64,000 nucleotides of DNA. Origin: Asterella californica. Lineage: Eukaryota; Streptophyta; Marchantiopsida; Marchantiales; Aytoniaceae. The stretch lies in contig JAYKYS010000015.1 of assembly GCA_036924285.1 (NCBI GenBank), forward strand, positions 310,001 to 374,000. The letters run 5' to 3'. The position numbers and the translations under genes were made by a program. Positions 13,740 through 25,047 of the stretch are shown one piece after another. The notes under the pieces were generated by a model. It did no database searches. It saw nothing but the letters and a program-made list of their open reading frames with translations, and was not told the origin of the DNA. Positions within the stretch are counted from its first letter, which is position 1. The number at the start of each line of letters is the position of its first letter.

Positions 13740-14110
13740 ACGTTTAACAGATAAGTAAAATAATCATCGGTAATTTACTGACAACCGCTTTTAATAATAA
13801 TTTAGTGAAAAACGTAGTGTACTAAAGCGGTATAGTCACGGAAAAATTTACTACTCGAAAGAATTTACAAATTATTATTTGTTTCAGAATTTTATAAATT
13901 AATTTTATTAACTTCAAAGTGCTACATTTAGATCACATTTGATAGCATGGTTACACATGCTCACTTCAGTTATACAAAACCTATAAGTGACTCACTTGAA
14001 AAAGAACCTTTTTTATATAAAAATATATTATTTCTACGAGTAAATATATTTTTAATTTTTTAATTTTAATTTATAACCTAACTCTTTCAAGAAGAAAGAT
14101 TAAGATATAA
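13740..14110 (+). repeat. Partial copy of the dispersed stem-loop repeat
   Basis: This AT-rich stretch shares ordered blocks with 35.73-36.13 kb: an ATTTAGTGAAAAA block, a CTCATAAG/CTATAAGTGACTCAC block, and then a poly-T/A run ending in TTTAATTTATA. Here the last block passes directly into a CCTAACTCTTTC...GAAAGATTAAG stem-loop, the hallmark of the repeat family. Ends are not defined. Confidence 0.45.
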
Positions 14111-15987
14111 ATAAAAGAGAATCAGCTGCTGACGCGCTACTTGAGTAAAAAGAAACGAACATACTATATTACAGGTGTGAACTGGGAACGTACGTACCGG
14201 TTGCTACTACGAGTGTTGGACGTACAATAAGTCCTCCTTGATTGTTAAAGGATATTAAGTGTATACGAAATGGAAGTTAGCTTGTCATCTGCTTAATATA
14301 GTCCTTGCAATGGTTGAAGAAATTTGGTTGCCATGCCTAACATGCATATTTCCAAATTGGGATTTGGGGAAATCTCATGTAAAGCCACTTTTTCACTAAA
14401 TATTCCCTATAGTCTTCAAGCTAACGATAGAAGCAGATATGTACATACATTCGCACTTTTGTTCGATCCACACTTATTGTCGATTTCGCTATTCTCTTCT
14501 CTTAAATAGTTTTGCTTTATTCTTTGCATCTTTTACTGAAATTTCAGTAGGACAAGAAGAGAATATCAAAACGCTGAAATCGGGAGCGTTTCTCATCTCC
14601 CTTCCTAAATAAAACCCATAGACTTTGTCCACTTAAACCCCACACAGGATTTTACTTGCTATTATATATTTATCTCAAAACTAAGTTTTCTTTGCTCGTA
14701 TGGCGATAATCAATACACTAAATCTCACAATATTTCTTGAAGTGAAATGTCACAGAATCTGGCAAATAAATACCAAACTTAAAAGTAGCTACTTTCATCG
14801 TTCAATAAAATTTAACAGTACACTTTCCATATTCGTCCTATTGTATCAGTCGTTACTACAAAGCAAAATGCATACATCTTGCAATGCCATTGCATTTCGC
14901 GACAAATTGTTATTTCTTCCGAACCAGAGACCAATGTAGAAATGAATCTTGAATCACCAAGATTGTGGATATCTTTGTCCAGTTTATTTTATTTTCTCTT
15001 CCTAGTGCTATATCTTTAATAAATAAAAACTAAAAATAACCCCAATAAGTGAAAAAAACCCCAGTGAAGGAAAAAGTGAAATAACCAAGAATGAGAAGGA
15101 AAGAAGACAGTGAAACCACCCAGAAGTAAGAAGAGTAACCTTACAATATTTGGCGCAACACGAACAGTAACACGTTGCTGTTTTCAGTCCTGTAGATGAA
15201 CGCATGATATTCTAAGCGTGGGCCTGCACATTTCATCTGACTGCACGTTCATTCATTCTTGCAAGACGTTTGACGGAGCGGATGAAGCAGCTGGTGTCAC
15301 TGTAAGAATCCAGCGCTTTCTCGATTTGCTGTAGGTGATGTAGACGGCCAAGATGCTTAATTCTCTAGCGAGTATCTACTCCTCAGTTACCCGAAATGTT
15401 CTTTATCACACTTGCAATATGTTTATCGTGTTTGATCACATCTCATTGATCACATATCACTTAATAATGTATTGTTTGATAATATTTTTGATCAGTTAAT
15501 AATAATTTTGTCATATCAGTGATTTTTCAGATTGCACACGTAAGTTTTTCCAGTATGTATGGTCTGCAACGTATATATTATTAAAAAGATTCGAGTGACA
15601 AAGAGATTTATTCATGATCAAAACTATTAATATAAATAATAATTTAATAAGAAGTAATTGAATTATCGATAACCAGTGAAATATACTATCAAACGATACA
15701 TCATTAAGAAAAGTATTGTCACCACGAAAAACCTACTGGAGTGTGATTAAGCAAATTTCTGCAACAACTATGGTAGCAGAAGGCACATACTGGCATCTCG
15801 TCCAAGGATATCACATGGTAAACGGGTCACCCAGTTCCCGTAGTAATTTCCCCCATTTAAGTAAATCTTAATAGTCAAAAGATACAGTAGACTCCCGCTT
15901 TAGTACGCAACTTGAACATGAGCTGTTTGTGCGTACTTAGCTAATTGGTGCGTATTTTACCCTAATCACTCTCAGACCCTCTAAAAC

Positions 15988-17361
15988 AATGAATCGCCAC
16001 GGAAAAGGATCAAAATCTGACGCACCCCGCTTGAGCGAGGTCCAGCAATGTGAAATCATTGAAAAGTTGAGCAAGCCGAATGCACCAAGCAGCGATCGCT
16101 CAGACGGGAGTATGGTGCTAGTGAAGACGCCATTCGAAAGATTTGGGACAATGGGGAGAAGATTTTAGAATGAACGGCATTAATGTCTGAGGAGGCTAAA
16201 TCGAAAACATTTCGCGTCTCTATGAGCCGATTCACCGAACTGGAAGATCGATCGACTTTACATCTGGACTGACCGCATGCGCTGGGTCAATTTGCATGTC
16301 CAACCGTCCTTGGCATTGCGAAAGCAAAGCTCATTGCATCTAGTCTTGCGATTCGTGAAGAAGAATTCAAGGCATCTTGGCAATGGCTGAGCAGATTTAG
16401 AGCGCGTTGTGTTATGCAAAAACTTTTGCTTCATGGAGAGGGAGCAGAGCTCAACAAAGACGACCCAAAATTGCAGGTAGCATTAACAGAATTGCTTGTT
16501 GTCATTGAGCAATATGACTTCGAGAATGTCTATAATATAGATGAGACAAGACTGTATTTTTATTACTTCCAAGATACAGTCTTTTAATACCAAATGAAGA
16601 TATTTTGTCAACAAGAGGAAAGAAAAAGACTCATCGTCTGTGCGAACGTCACAGGAACGCATAAGATCTCTTGTGTTCTGATTGGGAAATTGAAGGAACC
16701 GAGCTCCGCTAAAAATCGAGAGTGGCCCGTCCGATACTTCAGTCAAGGAAAGACATGGATGGATGTGAAAACTTGCTGGAAATGGTTTAATGAAGTCTTC
16801 TTCTTTGAAGTGAAGTGCTCCTGGGCATTTCGATGTCTTTGAGCGTGACAATGTTCGAGTTGTTTTCTTTTCTCCCAATTGCACAAGTTGGAAACAGCCA
16901 TGTGATATGAAGATTATCACAGCTATCAAGAAAAGATACAAATATATGTATCTTAAAGATGTTCTTGATTTTTACAAGCTTATTGATGATGCGAAAGATC
17001 ATAAGAAGGAGCAGACTAAGCGGTTACGACGAGGCGCTACGGAGTCAGTTATGCCAATCCTGCACATTTACTCGATGCTGCAAATTATGTCAAGAGTGCA
17101 TGAGATTCGATCTCGGCATCTTCGATCAAGGATGCTTTCATCAAAGCAGAAATTATGAGTCTCACGGACAACGACGATAAAGAAGAAACATATGACATCT
17201 TGGTTGCGGAAGTTATGCAGACCATGGGCTTTGCAGAATTCGATCGAATCAGAAGACATGAGCGATTTGTGCATATCGAGGATGAAAACATTGAAGAGTA
17301 CTCTGCTGTTATCCTAGAAGACGATGAGATCGATCCTGTTGAGATAAATGCTGAAACTTAG
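15988..17361 (+). pseudogene. pogo/Tigger transposase relic
   Basis: Reading across frames gives the family's domain order. A psq-type helix-turn-helix part (EYGASEDAIRKIWDNGEKI) appears near 16.1 kb. A CENP-B HTH part (SWQWLSRFRARCVMQKLLL) lies near 16.38 kb. A DDE core follows with NIDET at about 16.54 kb and RLIVCANVTGTHK at about 16.63 kb, and SPNCTSWKQPCDMKIITAIK at about 16.87 kb. The frame is broken by stops and shifts (for example at about 16.17, 16.59 and 16.84 kb). The second catalytic Asp block, expected around 16.82 kb, is unrecognisable. The C-terminal acidic end (17155-17361) is still open. It cannot encode an active transposase. Confidence 0.8.
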
Positions 17362-17574
17362 AGTGTTGTCAAGTTAAAAGGTTTTGAAACTCTGCATAAC
17401 ACTGTGCTCGACATCGAGGACCAATTGCTTTGCTTTGATATTCAAACAGAAGCTGGAGCGATGTATGATGAACTGAGACGATTGTTTGAGTCATTTCAAC
17501 GAAACGTAAAAAACTTGACACTAAATGTAAAACGTAAAAAACTCATGGATTTCCGACAATGACATGTTTAACCA

Positions 17575-17885
17575 TAAAGGAGGATATTCACCCATATACA
17601 CTAAAGTGCACATGAGTGTACATTAATTAACGTTCTAATCCCTCCTCGAGAAATGACGCGTTTTGACATTTAGTGCTCCGGACTTATATCCATGGACGCA
17701 TCAGCCTGCTCTTCACTTATGGGTTCTCTCCGGATGAGTTAGCTACTCTAGGACTGGTTCACATGTAATATTTATGAAATAAATTTTTTATAATAACTTA
17801 TAAGAATAAATTTTTATAACACTTACACGTATTTTGATAAAAGAAAATGAAATTCACTGTACAAGGCCGTGGGAGAGAAAATGCA
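17575..17885 (+). repeat. Dispersed repeat, copy a
   Basis: About 300 bp clearly related to 33595-33905: shared blocks are the CACTAAAGTGCACATGAG region, CGCATCAGCC, CTTATGGGTTCTCTCCGGAT, an AT-rich middle, and AAATTCACTGTACAAGGCCG at the end. It lies inside the pogo element, so it is younger than that element. No coding capacity. Class unknown. Confidence 0.65.
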
Positions 17886-17900
17886 TGTTCGTTAATTTAC

Positions 17901-18190
17901 TCCCTAACCCTTCCGGCAGAAAAGGTTTGGTATTAAACGCCTCAGTAAAGTAGTGTATTCATGAATACAAGCTCTTGGTCTTGTACATTCTGAAACGCGA
18001 GAGCTGATTCAATACTTATGGGTTTTCTCCTGCTCTCTCTGTGTTTCCAGACATGGGTTAACAAATAATATTTTATAGAATATTTTAATTCTTTACATCT
18101 ACTTAGTATATATTTTTTATTTAATATTTATATATTTTTTTGATAACAATAAACAAACAAAAGTTCACCGAAATTCATCGAGCATGCATA
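17901..18190 (+). repeat. Dispersed stem-loop repeat, copy b
   Basis: It starts with a CCTAACCCTTCCGGC stem-loop and has the block CTTGTACATTCTGAAACGCG, then CTTATGGGTTTTCTC, an AT-rich stretch, and the end block TTTTTTGATAACAATAAAC followed by AAAAGTTCACC. The same order is found near 29.8, 30.6 and 36.4 kb. It is nested in the pogo element. Confidence 0.6.
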
Positions 18191-18461
18191 TTTAACCAAT
18201 AAAGTGTGAACCAGGATTTTTGCAAAAAGTTTCGTGCACTTAACCGGGGTGCGTACTGAAGCGGGAGGTTACTGTATACGTATTGAGAATCACAGAAGGC
18301 TCTGAGAGGTAAAGAACTGCAACGACTGGACAGAGAAGGCTTCAAGTCTATCCCTGTTCCCAAATTCGGTTTTCATTACACTCCCAAATTATAGCCACTG
18401 TCCGACTTTATGCTATGCCTTGCATTGTTTTTTTCCGGACTTCCATTATCCAAGGGGTACT

Positions 18462-18478
18462 AGGGGGTGTTAAAGTTG
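18462..18478 (+). repeat. Second copia-type polypurine tract / LTR start relic
   Basis: CTAGGGGGTGTTAAAGTT repeats the string at 12291. It lies just outside the pogo element. No LTR body is recognised. Confidence 0.35.
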
Positions 18479-18720
18479 GAACCTTATATCCTAACCCGCG
18501 GGAAGGACTCACTTCGGCTAGGTATTTGCGGAAATTTCTTGCAAATGTCGCGGGCATTTTTTGCTCGTGTTTCGCTCGTGAGTTTTTACGGTAAAGAAAT
18601 ATATTACTCCATGTATGATTTCAGGTTTGAGAAGAAAAAAAAAATATTTGAAAAAATTATACGATCATATCATATCTTCGAACCGCGATTCCGAACAAAT
18701 TAACCTTTTATAATTATGTC

Positions 18721-18725
18721 TTTTT
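18721..18725. repeat. Left target-site duplication (TTTTT)
   Basis: Five T residues directly before the TGTC terminus. The matching five T residues are at 28811-28815, directly after GACA. The flanks are T-rich, so the match is a little less telling than a mixed sequence would be. Confidence 0.7.
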
Positions 18726-19019
18726 TGTCACGTCAGTTTGGACACCTCGGCTAGGTTGACCGAGTGCGAAGTGGCGCATCCCGGTAAGGCCGTTAGTGCC
18801 GTTAGGGCGAGTTGGGAGGAGAGTCCACTAGGGGTAAACTTCGCAGGTAGGGCTTGGAGGCCTTAGTTCTTTGAGTTGAGCCTTCAAGCTCCAGGCTATG
18901 GTGGATAGTCTAGTTGAGTGTAACCCGGATTCTCTTCGCGTTTAGAGTGGGTTTGGCTTGACCGTTTGTGAGTAGTCCTTGTTGTGGTGTTGGAGATGGT
19001 AATTTCTCTATTCAGATTA
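18726..19019 (+). repeat. Left terminal repeat (block B) of the gypsy element
   Basis: A 294-nt block from TGTCACGTCAG to TCTCTATTCAGATTA. It is repeated without visible difference at 28410-28703. It should hold the promoter, since it is the only repeat upstream of the leader. It lacks block A, which a normal LTR pair would require here. No tRNA-type primer binding site is recognisable directly after it: the next bases are CTCAAAGAACTAACTGC. Confidence 0.85.
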
Positions 19020-19564
19020 CTCAAAGAACTAACTGCAGGTCGAGGCGGAGTTCAGTAAGAGCTCGTAGATCTGAAATCGGAAATCGTCCGCTGGTATCTT
19101 CGGGCGTTGCCGTTCGTGGTTGATTGTTTGGAGCTGTGATCGAGGTGTGTGGGCGCCGTGCTACATTGCTGGTCGCAGATCGATTTGCTGTTGTTGGGGT
19201 CGAGTGGAGATTTCTGTCATGCGGAAGCGCTGCAGAAATTTTGCGGAATGTTCTTGAAGTGTGTTGTTGGAGCCGGATTGCGCGTTTGGGCGTAGCAGCT
19301 GAAATACTTGTCAATGTCGGGCCGGAGTGGACTCTTTGGAAGCGCATTGGAGAGACGATTCTAGCGCACTAAGTTTCGTGGAGTTTGGCCAAGGATTGAA
19401 GAAGTTATGGCATGTCGAAGTTCGCTGCCGTGAAACCCGCAAGCACTAAAAGGCTAGTTACGTCAGATTTTGGCTCAATTTCGTGAGGAAACTCGAGTTT
19501 AGTAGTTGTTTTGTGTGTGTGTGCATCCGCGAAGTGTGTGTGGTGCATTTGCGAATCTGTTTTG

Positions 19565-19918
19565 GTGGTGTTCGGGTTGGATTTGGAGGTTCTTGCTGTT
19601 TTACGTCAGATTTTGATCACCCGTGTGCACCCGCAAGCTATTTTCGCTGTTTTGGAGGCTGTTTTGGTGCAATCTTCTGCAATTCGAGCCTCTTCTGGTG
19701 TGTGTGTACCTGTTCTACTTTACTTCAAGCGGAGCGGAGTTGGTGGTGTTCGGGTTAGATTTGGAGGTTCTTGCTGTTTTACGTCAGATTTTGATCACCC
19801 GTGTGCACCCGCAAGCTATTTTCGCTGTTTTGGAGGCTGTTTTGGTGCAATCTTCTGCAATTCGAGCCTCTTCTGGTGTGTGTGTACCTGTTCTACTCTA
19901 CTTCAAGCGGAGCGGAGC
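19565..19918 (+). repeat. 177-bp tandem duplication in the leader
   Basis: Unit 1 is 19565-19741 and unit 2 is 19742-19918. Both start GGTGGTGTTCGGGTT and end in an AGCGGAGCGGAG run. They differ at only a few positions (for example TTGGATTTGG versus TTAGATTTGG), so the duplication is recent. Confidence 0.85.
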
Positions 19919-20095
19919 GGAGAGTGAGCGGGAGTGCGTGTTAGGAGGCGTTTAGAGACTTCGAGGAGCAGAGGTGCGTGAGTGCGGAGGCGTGAGAGCG
20001 GAGTGCGAGAGTGCGGAGGCGGAGCGGAGCTGAGCCTGAGCCCGCGCCCGCCGCAAGCCAGCTTGCTGGCGTGCGTGAGAGAGGTATCCAAGCTT

Positions 20096-20215
20096 CAGGT
20101 GTGTGGGAAGGGTAAAACTAGCTGGTCACCCATCCCAACACTATTCCTGGACCTGGACTCCTGACTCTGTAGTCTTAGCATTGGCTTTACCACTAGACCA
20201 ATAGCTCTTGGTGTC
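20096..20215 (-). repeat. tRNA/5S-like (SINE-like) segment in the leader
   Basis: On the minus strand TGGTCTAGTGGTAAAGCC matches a tRNA A-box (TGGYNNAGTGG type). About 60 nt downstream comes GTTGGGATGGGTGACC, which resembles a 5S rRNA internal part or the body of plant SINEs. No complete tRNA cloverleaf can be drawn. It could be a SINE insertion captured by the retroelement or a chance match. Confidence 0.4.
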
Positions 20216-21113
20216 CTACAGGGATGCGTGCAAGTACTTATGGACTTGTATAAGGTAGTAGGAGACCTTCTCGCACGTCCCTAGAGGAGTGGTAGGACGA
20301 CCCCACAGTATTAGGGGGAAGCTATAGTTGTGGTAGTGTTTGCCTACACCGTAGAGGCGCGTATGGAGGCAATTGGTGGCAGTTGTCTTGGGTGAGCTAG
20401 TAGAGCTACCACGTGGATGTTTTTGGAGCTACTAGAGGTGTGGACATCTAGTTAGTGACCTCCAGTGTCAGTTACGACTGTTGGTGATCATATATTGTGC
20501 ATGTGGTCACCGACAAGGAGTCGTCAGTCCGGGTGGGGCTGGGTTTCTCTTTATGTGAATGTTTGAGTGTGGAGGGTTATCGTTTGGACTTCTTGTGGTT
20601 GGAACCCCTCCATACTCTGCTTCCTGTTTGTGCGCCGCGTTTGCTTGTGTTGGCGCTTGATTTCCGGAGTGAGTTCACTCCAGTGTGCTGTCGGTAGTGA
20701 GACTGGAGTTGCGGACCAGTCAGACTACCTTTGTCTCTCTCACGGTGCGGTTGGAGTGACGACCAACAGACCGTGAGAGGCTGCCTGTGGTGATGGCAGG
20801 TACAGGTTGCCCTTACCTTGACCGTCCTAGTAGGGGATAGGTGAGCTCAGTAGGAGCGGGATTAGGCAAGTGGTGGTTACGGTGGTGACGGAGATTGCGA
20901 CATTCCGGTTGGGGAGTGTGTTAGCGGGATTCTCTCATCACGGAGTTCTCGGGAGGTTCTGGTGGGGACTTCTCGGACAGTGGGTATACACGGAGTGGGG
21001 TGAGGTACCGACTACCTACACCATTGCCGTCGGTTGTTCCAGAGGACGAGTCAGACGCAGACAGCGCGTTTTCTGGTGGTGAGTCTAGTGTCACCACACC
21101 GTTGTTGTGGGAC

Positions 21114-23798
21114 ATGGACGAGATCTATGAGGCCACGAAGGGGCCTCGACGTTACTCGGGTACAGTTGGTACCATTGAGCTGGATGACTTCATCCAGGAG
21201 TTTGACAGTTGGTGCGATCTGCAGCAGATGCGGAACCCACAGCTGTTTACACCCTTCATGGCGTGGAAGGGTTTGTTCCAGCACTTGGAGGGACCGCCGA
21301 TGGACGATTATCATGAGTTCAGGCGAGATTACAGTGTTGAGATCGAGTTGTGGAGACAACATTGGTCTCCCAACTACGTTTCTATCACTACTGGCGCAGT
21401 TTCGGGAGGCGTAGCACCTGCGAGTTCGGGTGCCAGTAGCAGTGGTACAGCCGCAGGTGGCGGAGTACCTACTACCAGCGGTGTGTCCTCAGGTAGTGGA
21501 GCAGGTGGTAGTGTGAGCGGGATACCACCAGGGTTTAACCCTGTGGTTCAGTTCTTCCAATGTTTGAGGAAGAACTATCAGGGTGTGCGGACCGACAAGT
21601 TGAGGAGTCTGTAGGAGTTCCAGCGGAAGACTGGAGAGAGCCTACGCGAGGCGTTTACTCGCATGAGGCGGTTGATCAGCGTTACCCAAGGGGTGACGGA
21701 AGCACAGGCAGTCCAGTTCTGGTATGGGAAACTAGACCGGGAGCTGCGTAGGAGAGTTAGAGATGCTACTCTTCTTAGAGATACCGCTCCGACGTTGACG
21801 GTTGTCTTTAGTCTGGCTGAGCGGATTGAGCTCAACATGGTGGAGGAGAGGGTGGTGGTTGCTGGGTTCAGCAAGGAGACACCACATGGAGCGACCACCT
21901 CTTCTCGAGGATCACAGACTACGCAACAGCGTGGTGGTGGTAAGGATCGTGCAGAGCAGTCACGATCGCAGGGAGGTGTAGGAGGATCTGGTGGGCAGAA
22001 GCCCATGCCGTCCTTCTCTAGTCAGCAGCAAGCGGGTCCTTGCTGGACGTGTGATGGTCCTCATCAGCAGAGGGACTGTCCACAGAGGAGAGGTTATGAG
22101 ACGTCAGGGCCATCAGGGACGTCTCAAGCAGTACCCAGGCAATGCGAGCATTGCGGACGACCTGGTCACAGTAGTGACCGTTGTTTTGATCTCCATCCCG
22201 AGTTGCGGCAAGGGAAGGCTGATCGTGGACGAGGCGGAGGAGCTCAGGGAGGCCGTGGTGGTCGAGCTGGAGGTAGAGGTCCAGCACCTGGGAGAGGACC
22301 GGTCGGTCCACTGCCTGCTACGACGTCAAAAGCAGGTATGGCTGCTCGGATTGAGCAGTTGGAGCAGAGGATAGCTAGTATGACTATGGCCCAGCGGAGA
22401 TCAGGTGGAACAGAGGCTTCCACATCTTATGGAGGAGAAGGAGGTGACTTCGACTTCATGGCTGGTGTGGCGCAGATTGAGGCATCTGCGGCAATGACTA
22501 GAGGTGCAGTACGTGCCTCTGAGCCACGAGGTGTGTCAGTGGAGTTGGATCCACAACACGGGGAGGCTGGTAGACAAGCCAGACTTCTCCAGTCGTTCAC
22601 GTTATCGGAGGCGTTGAGGACCACATCTATGGTTCCTAAACGACCTACCGATGATGCAGTAGAGTTGGAGGCATCGACATCCAGGAGTGGGTGTGATGTG
22701 AGTCCACCTTCGACGTTTGTGGATGCGACGTCGAACTCGATGTTGGGGGCGGCTACAGCAGTTTTGCGAGCCCCACTATTCTCAGCCACGGATATGAGGG
22801 CATTGGGAGTCAACTTGGCTCCAGTGTTCCAGTTGGCGGCCACGCTCAGTGAGAGCGAGGATGTAGTTACCTCTAGTGCTGAAGTAGTTCAGCGAGAGGC
22901 GGTAGACGTGTCCATGGAGTCGAGGATCAGGACAGCTACCAGTGGTACTTGGCAAGCGGCGGCTGCTAGGTTAGATGAGTTACCAGCTAGACCGGCGATT
23001 GACCGTGCTAGTTTGGCACCAGGTGTGGTGTTGTTGGACAACAGAAGTGGTATCTTCTGTTTGGTGGCACCTTCAGGGAAAGTGTATCGACCCCAGAAGG
23101 TCTTGTTAGACTCTGGAGCCCAACCGTTGATGTTGGGAAAGGCGGCGTGTATTGGTTTGGGTCTGAAGAAGTCCGAGATAGAGAGATGTCCATTCCAGTT
23201 GCAGACATCTCTATGGGGATCAGGAGGTACGGCTCTGCACATGACACGTGAGATGTTGACGGTGAGAGTTCGGCCAGATCACCCCACGGATGGCTCTATG
23301 GTGAGGACCAAGGCCATCGTTACAGCCGCAGAGTCTTATGATGTATTGGTGGGAGGTGCTGTGTTGTACCCTATGGGGTTCGTGATCGACTATTGGGAGG
23401 AGACAGCATCTTACAGACCAGGTTGGCAGTCCGGTGAGGGACGAGTGAGCCGCTTACCAGTGCGGTTCAGTGCTAGAGTTGGGACGACGGAGCCTACACC
23501 AGGGACGATGGCATCCGTTGCAGGGTTCAGTTCGGTCATCACTTGGCCGGGCGAGTTGTTGGAGGGCAATGCCCATGCGGAGGATACTCCGATCTATGAG
23601 GAGGTGGAGGACATGCCTAGCATGTCTACGTTAGTACCATCTGCCTTGGATGTTCCACTCTGGAGTTCGAGTGGAGAGTTGCAGCAGTATGCTGATCAGT
23701 TGGTGCAGCAGGCTTGGAGTGAAGCTTTTGTACCACCAGTAGAGGAACAAAGGGTTGTTCCTGCTACTGGCCCTGTGACCTTATCACCGTTGGATACG
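21114..23798 (+). pseudogene. gag and aspartic protease of the gypsy element (one in-frame stop)
   Basis: The frame opens at ATG 21114 (open back to 21000 without ATG). The N part (DDFIQEFDSWC, W-rich) is followed by a Ser/Gly-rich linker and a second capsid part (LREAFTRMRRL, AVQFWYGKLDRELRRRV). An in-frame TAG at 21612-21614 separates them, and the frame continues unchanged. Two zinc knuckles follow: CWTCDGPHQQRDC at about 22041 (CX2CX3HX4C, one residue short) and CEHCGRPGHSSDRC at about 22143 (CX2CX4HX4C). An RG-rich tail comes next. The protease active site DSGA is at 23109-23120 with a downstream YDVLVGGAVL block. Gag packages RNA; the protease cuts the polyprotein. Confidence 0.85.
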
Positions 23799-25014
23799 AC
23801 TCTCATTGTGTGGCAGTATCCAGAGGAAGGTGTATGTGTGCTGGAGCTGTTTGGAGGGATCAGCACAGGTTTGGCTGCGGTATTGCAGGCAGGTATACAA
23901 GTACAGCGAGAGAGATGAGATTGCGAGACGCATCTCATTGCGACATGTGGCACGTTTGGTGCAGAGATATCCTGAGTTGTTGCCCATATCAGCTGTTAGA
24001 GGATACCAGCAAGCATTACCGTCGGATATTTCGCTGCTGAGGGCGCAGGATCTCACGTTTGTGGGCACCATTCACTTGGTGATAGTCGGATGGCCATGTC
24101 AAGGTCACACGCGTGCAGGGAGAGGTCAGGGTTTACATGACCCACGATCTAGGATGTTCTGAGAGATGTTACGGATCCTACGACATCTCCAGATGCATCA
24201 GGTGGATTCTCCAGCGTACATCTTGGAGAACGTTCCTTTGTTGGGTGATGCTCGTACACAGATGATGGCGAGTGTGCACCAAGTGCGGTCTTGGGTTGGA
24301 CCAGCAGTGTTGTTGGATGCAGCGAGAGTGGGATCTCGTGCACATCGTCCACGGTTGTGGTGGACGAACTTGTTATCGAGAGAGGTGCTTAAGCGCGCAC
24401 ACGATGGAGTGAGACGACTAGCGCACCTCACGGTTGATAGCATCTTGGATGCAGAACGACGATCTCAAGTAGTGAGAGTCGTCGATAGGTCACCCATGGC
24501 AGTGGTGAACCTAGTGGGACGGCCCATGGTAGCATTACCCACATTGGTAAGCTTTCCAGCGTCACATGCTTACAGAGATGGAGGACCTGGGCTTGTGTGG
24601 GATGCTCAATTACGGCAGTTGGTGGAGCCCAATGCCGATGAGAGAGAGCGAGCGATGGGTTTCACTACGGGTACGACGGCAGTAGCTTCGGTGTCGGAGG
24701 CTTCACGTCGTCAAGTATTGGATCAAGCAATGGACTTGAATTGCTTGACATGGATTGTTAGCCTTGGATTGGCTGAGCAGCGTCGGATGCGATCGACGGG
24801 TGTTACTGCTCGAGCACTCTTGAGCTCTTTGCCTACCGGGTCGATGGAGGCAAAGGCTGGGGGCGAGGCACGTGGAGTTCGTCATCCTTGGACATCATGG
24901 GATGTCATAGGAGAGAATGTGGAGTTTGCAGCTAGAACTGCAGAAGTTTTACACACAGTAGCGGTGGAGGTTGTTGGTGGTGAGCAGAAGGAAACTGCTC
25001 CAGAGGCTGCAAGA
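23799..25014 (+). pseudogene. Cytosine-5 DNA methyltransferase domain of the retrotransposon
   Basis: Placed between protease and RT. Motifs in canonical order: motif I VLELFGGISTGLAAVLQAG (about 23835-23890, SAM binding); YSERDE (motif II-like) at about 23905; motif IV GWPCQGHTRAG (catalytic Cys in PCQ, about 24088-24120); motif VI LENV (about 24223); motif VIII AHRPRLWWTN (about 24340-24370); motif IX-like LVEPNADERERAMGF (about 24620-24660); motif X-like VLDQAMDLNCLTWIVSLGL (about 24715-24770). The reading frame changes between motif I and II (about 23895-23915), and a TGA at 24160-24162 follows motif IV. All the motif residues I can check are retained. The enzyme would methylate DNA cytosines using S-adenosylmethionine. 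Confidence in the family is high; activity of this copy is doubtful. Confidence 0.88.
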
Positions 25015-25047
25015 TAGCAGTCAACGACTTCGTCTTCTATCTCTAGC

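Larger units (their letters stand above)
10951..15882. other. AT-rich intergenic DNA
   Basis: No coding region is recognised. The sequence shows short stem-loops (for example around 10956-10975), a fragment at about 13.74-14.11 kb that resembles the left part of a dispersed repeat seen again at 35.7-36.1 kb, and at about 12291 a TAGGGGGTGTTAAAGTT string that looks like a copia polypurine tract joined to an LTR start. The same string recurs near 18463. Confidence 0.5.
15885..18274 (+). mobile_element. pogo/Tigger-type DNA transposon (degenerate)
   Basis: The left end reads CAGTAGACTCCCGCTTTAGT and continues ACGCA. The complement of the right end reads CAGTAACCTCCCGCTTCAGT and continues ACGCA: about 25-bp TIRs with 3 mismatches. 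Both ends are flanked by TA (15883-15884, 18275-18276). The CAGT...CTCCCGCTT TIR type, TA target and a CENP-B/DDE transposase relic inside together identify the pogo group of Tc1/mariner transposons. Length is 2390 bp. The part after about 17.57 kb contains dispersed repeats that probably inserted later. Confidence 0.85.
19020..21113 (+). other. 2-kb untranslated leader of the gypsy element
   Basis: A long leader between the left repeat and gag. It contains a 177-bp tandem duplication (19565-19918), a G-rich purine-biased stretch (19920-20060) and a tRNA/5S-like segment in antisense (20096-20215). No conserved ORF is seen. The open frames over the duplication are by-products of the repeat. 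Confidence 0.6.
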
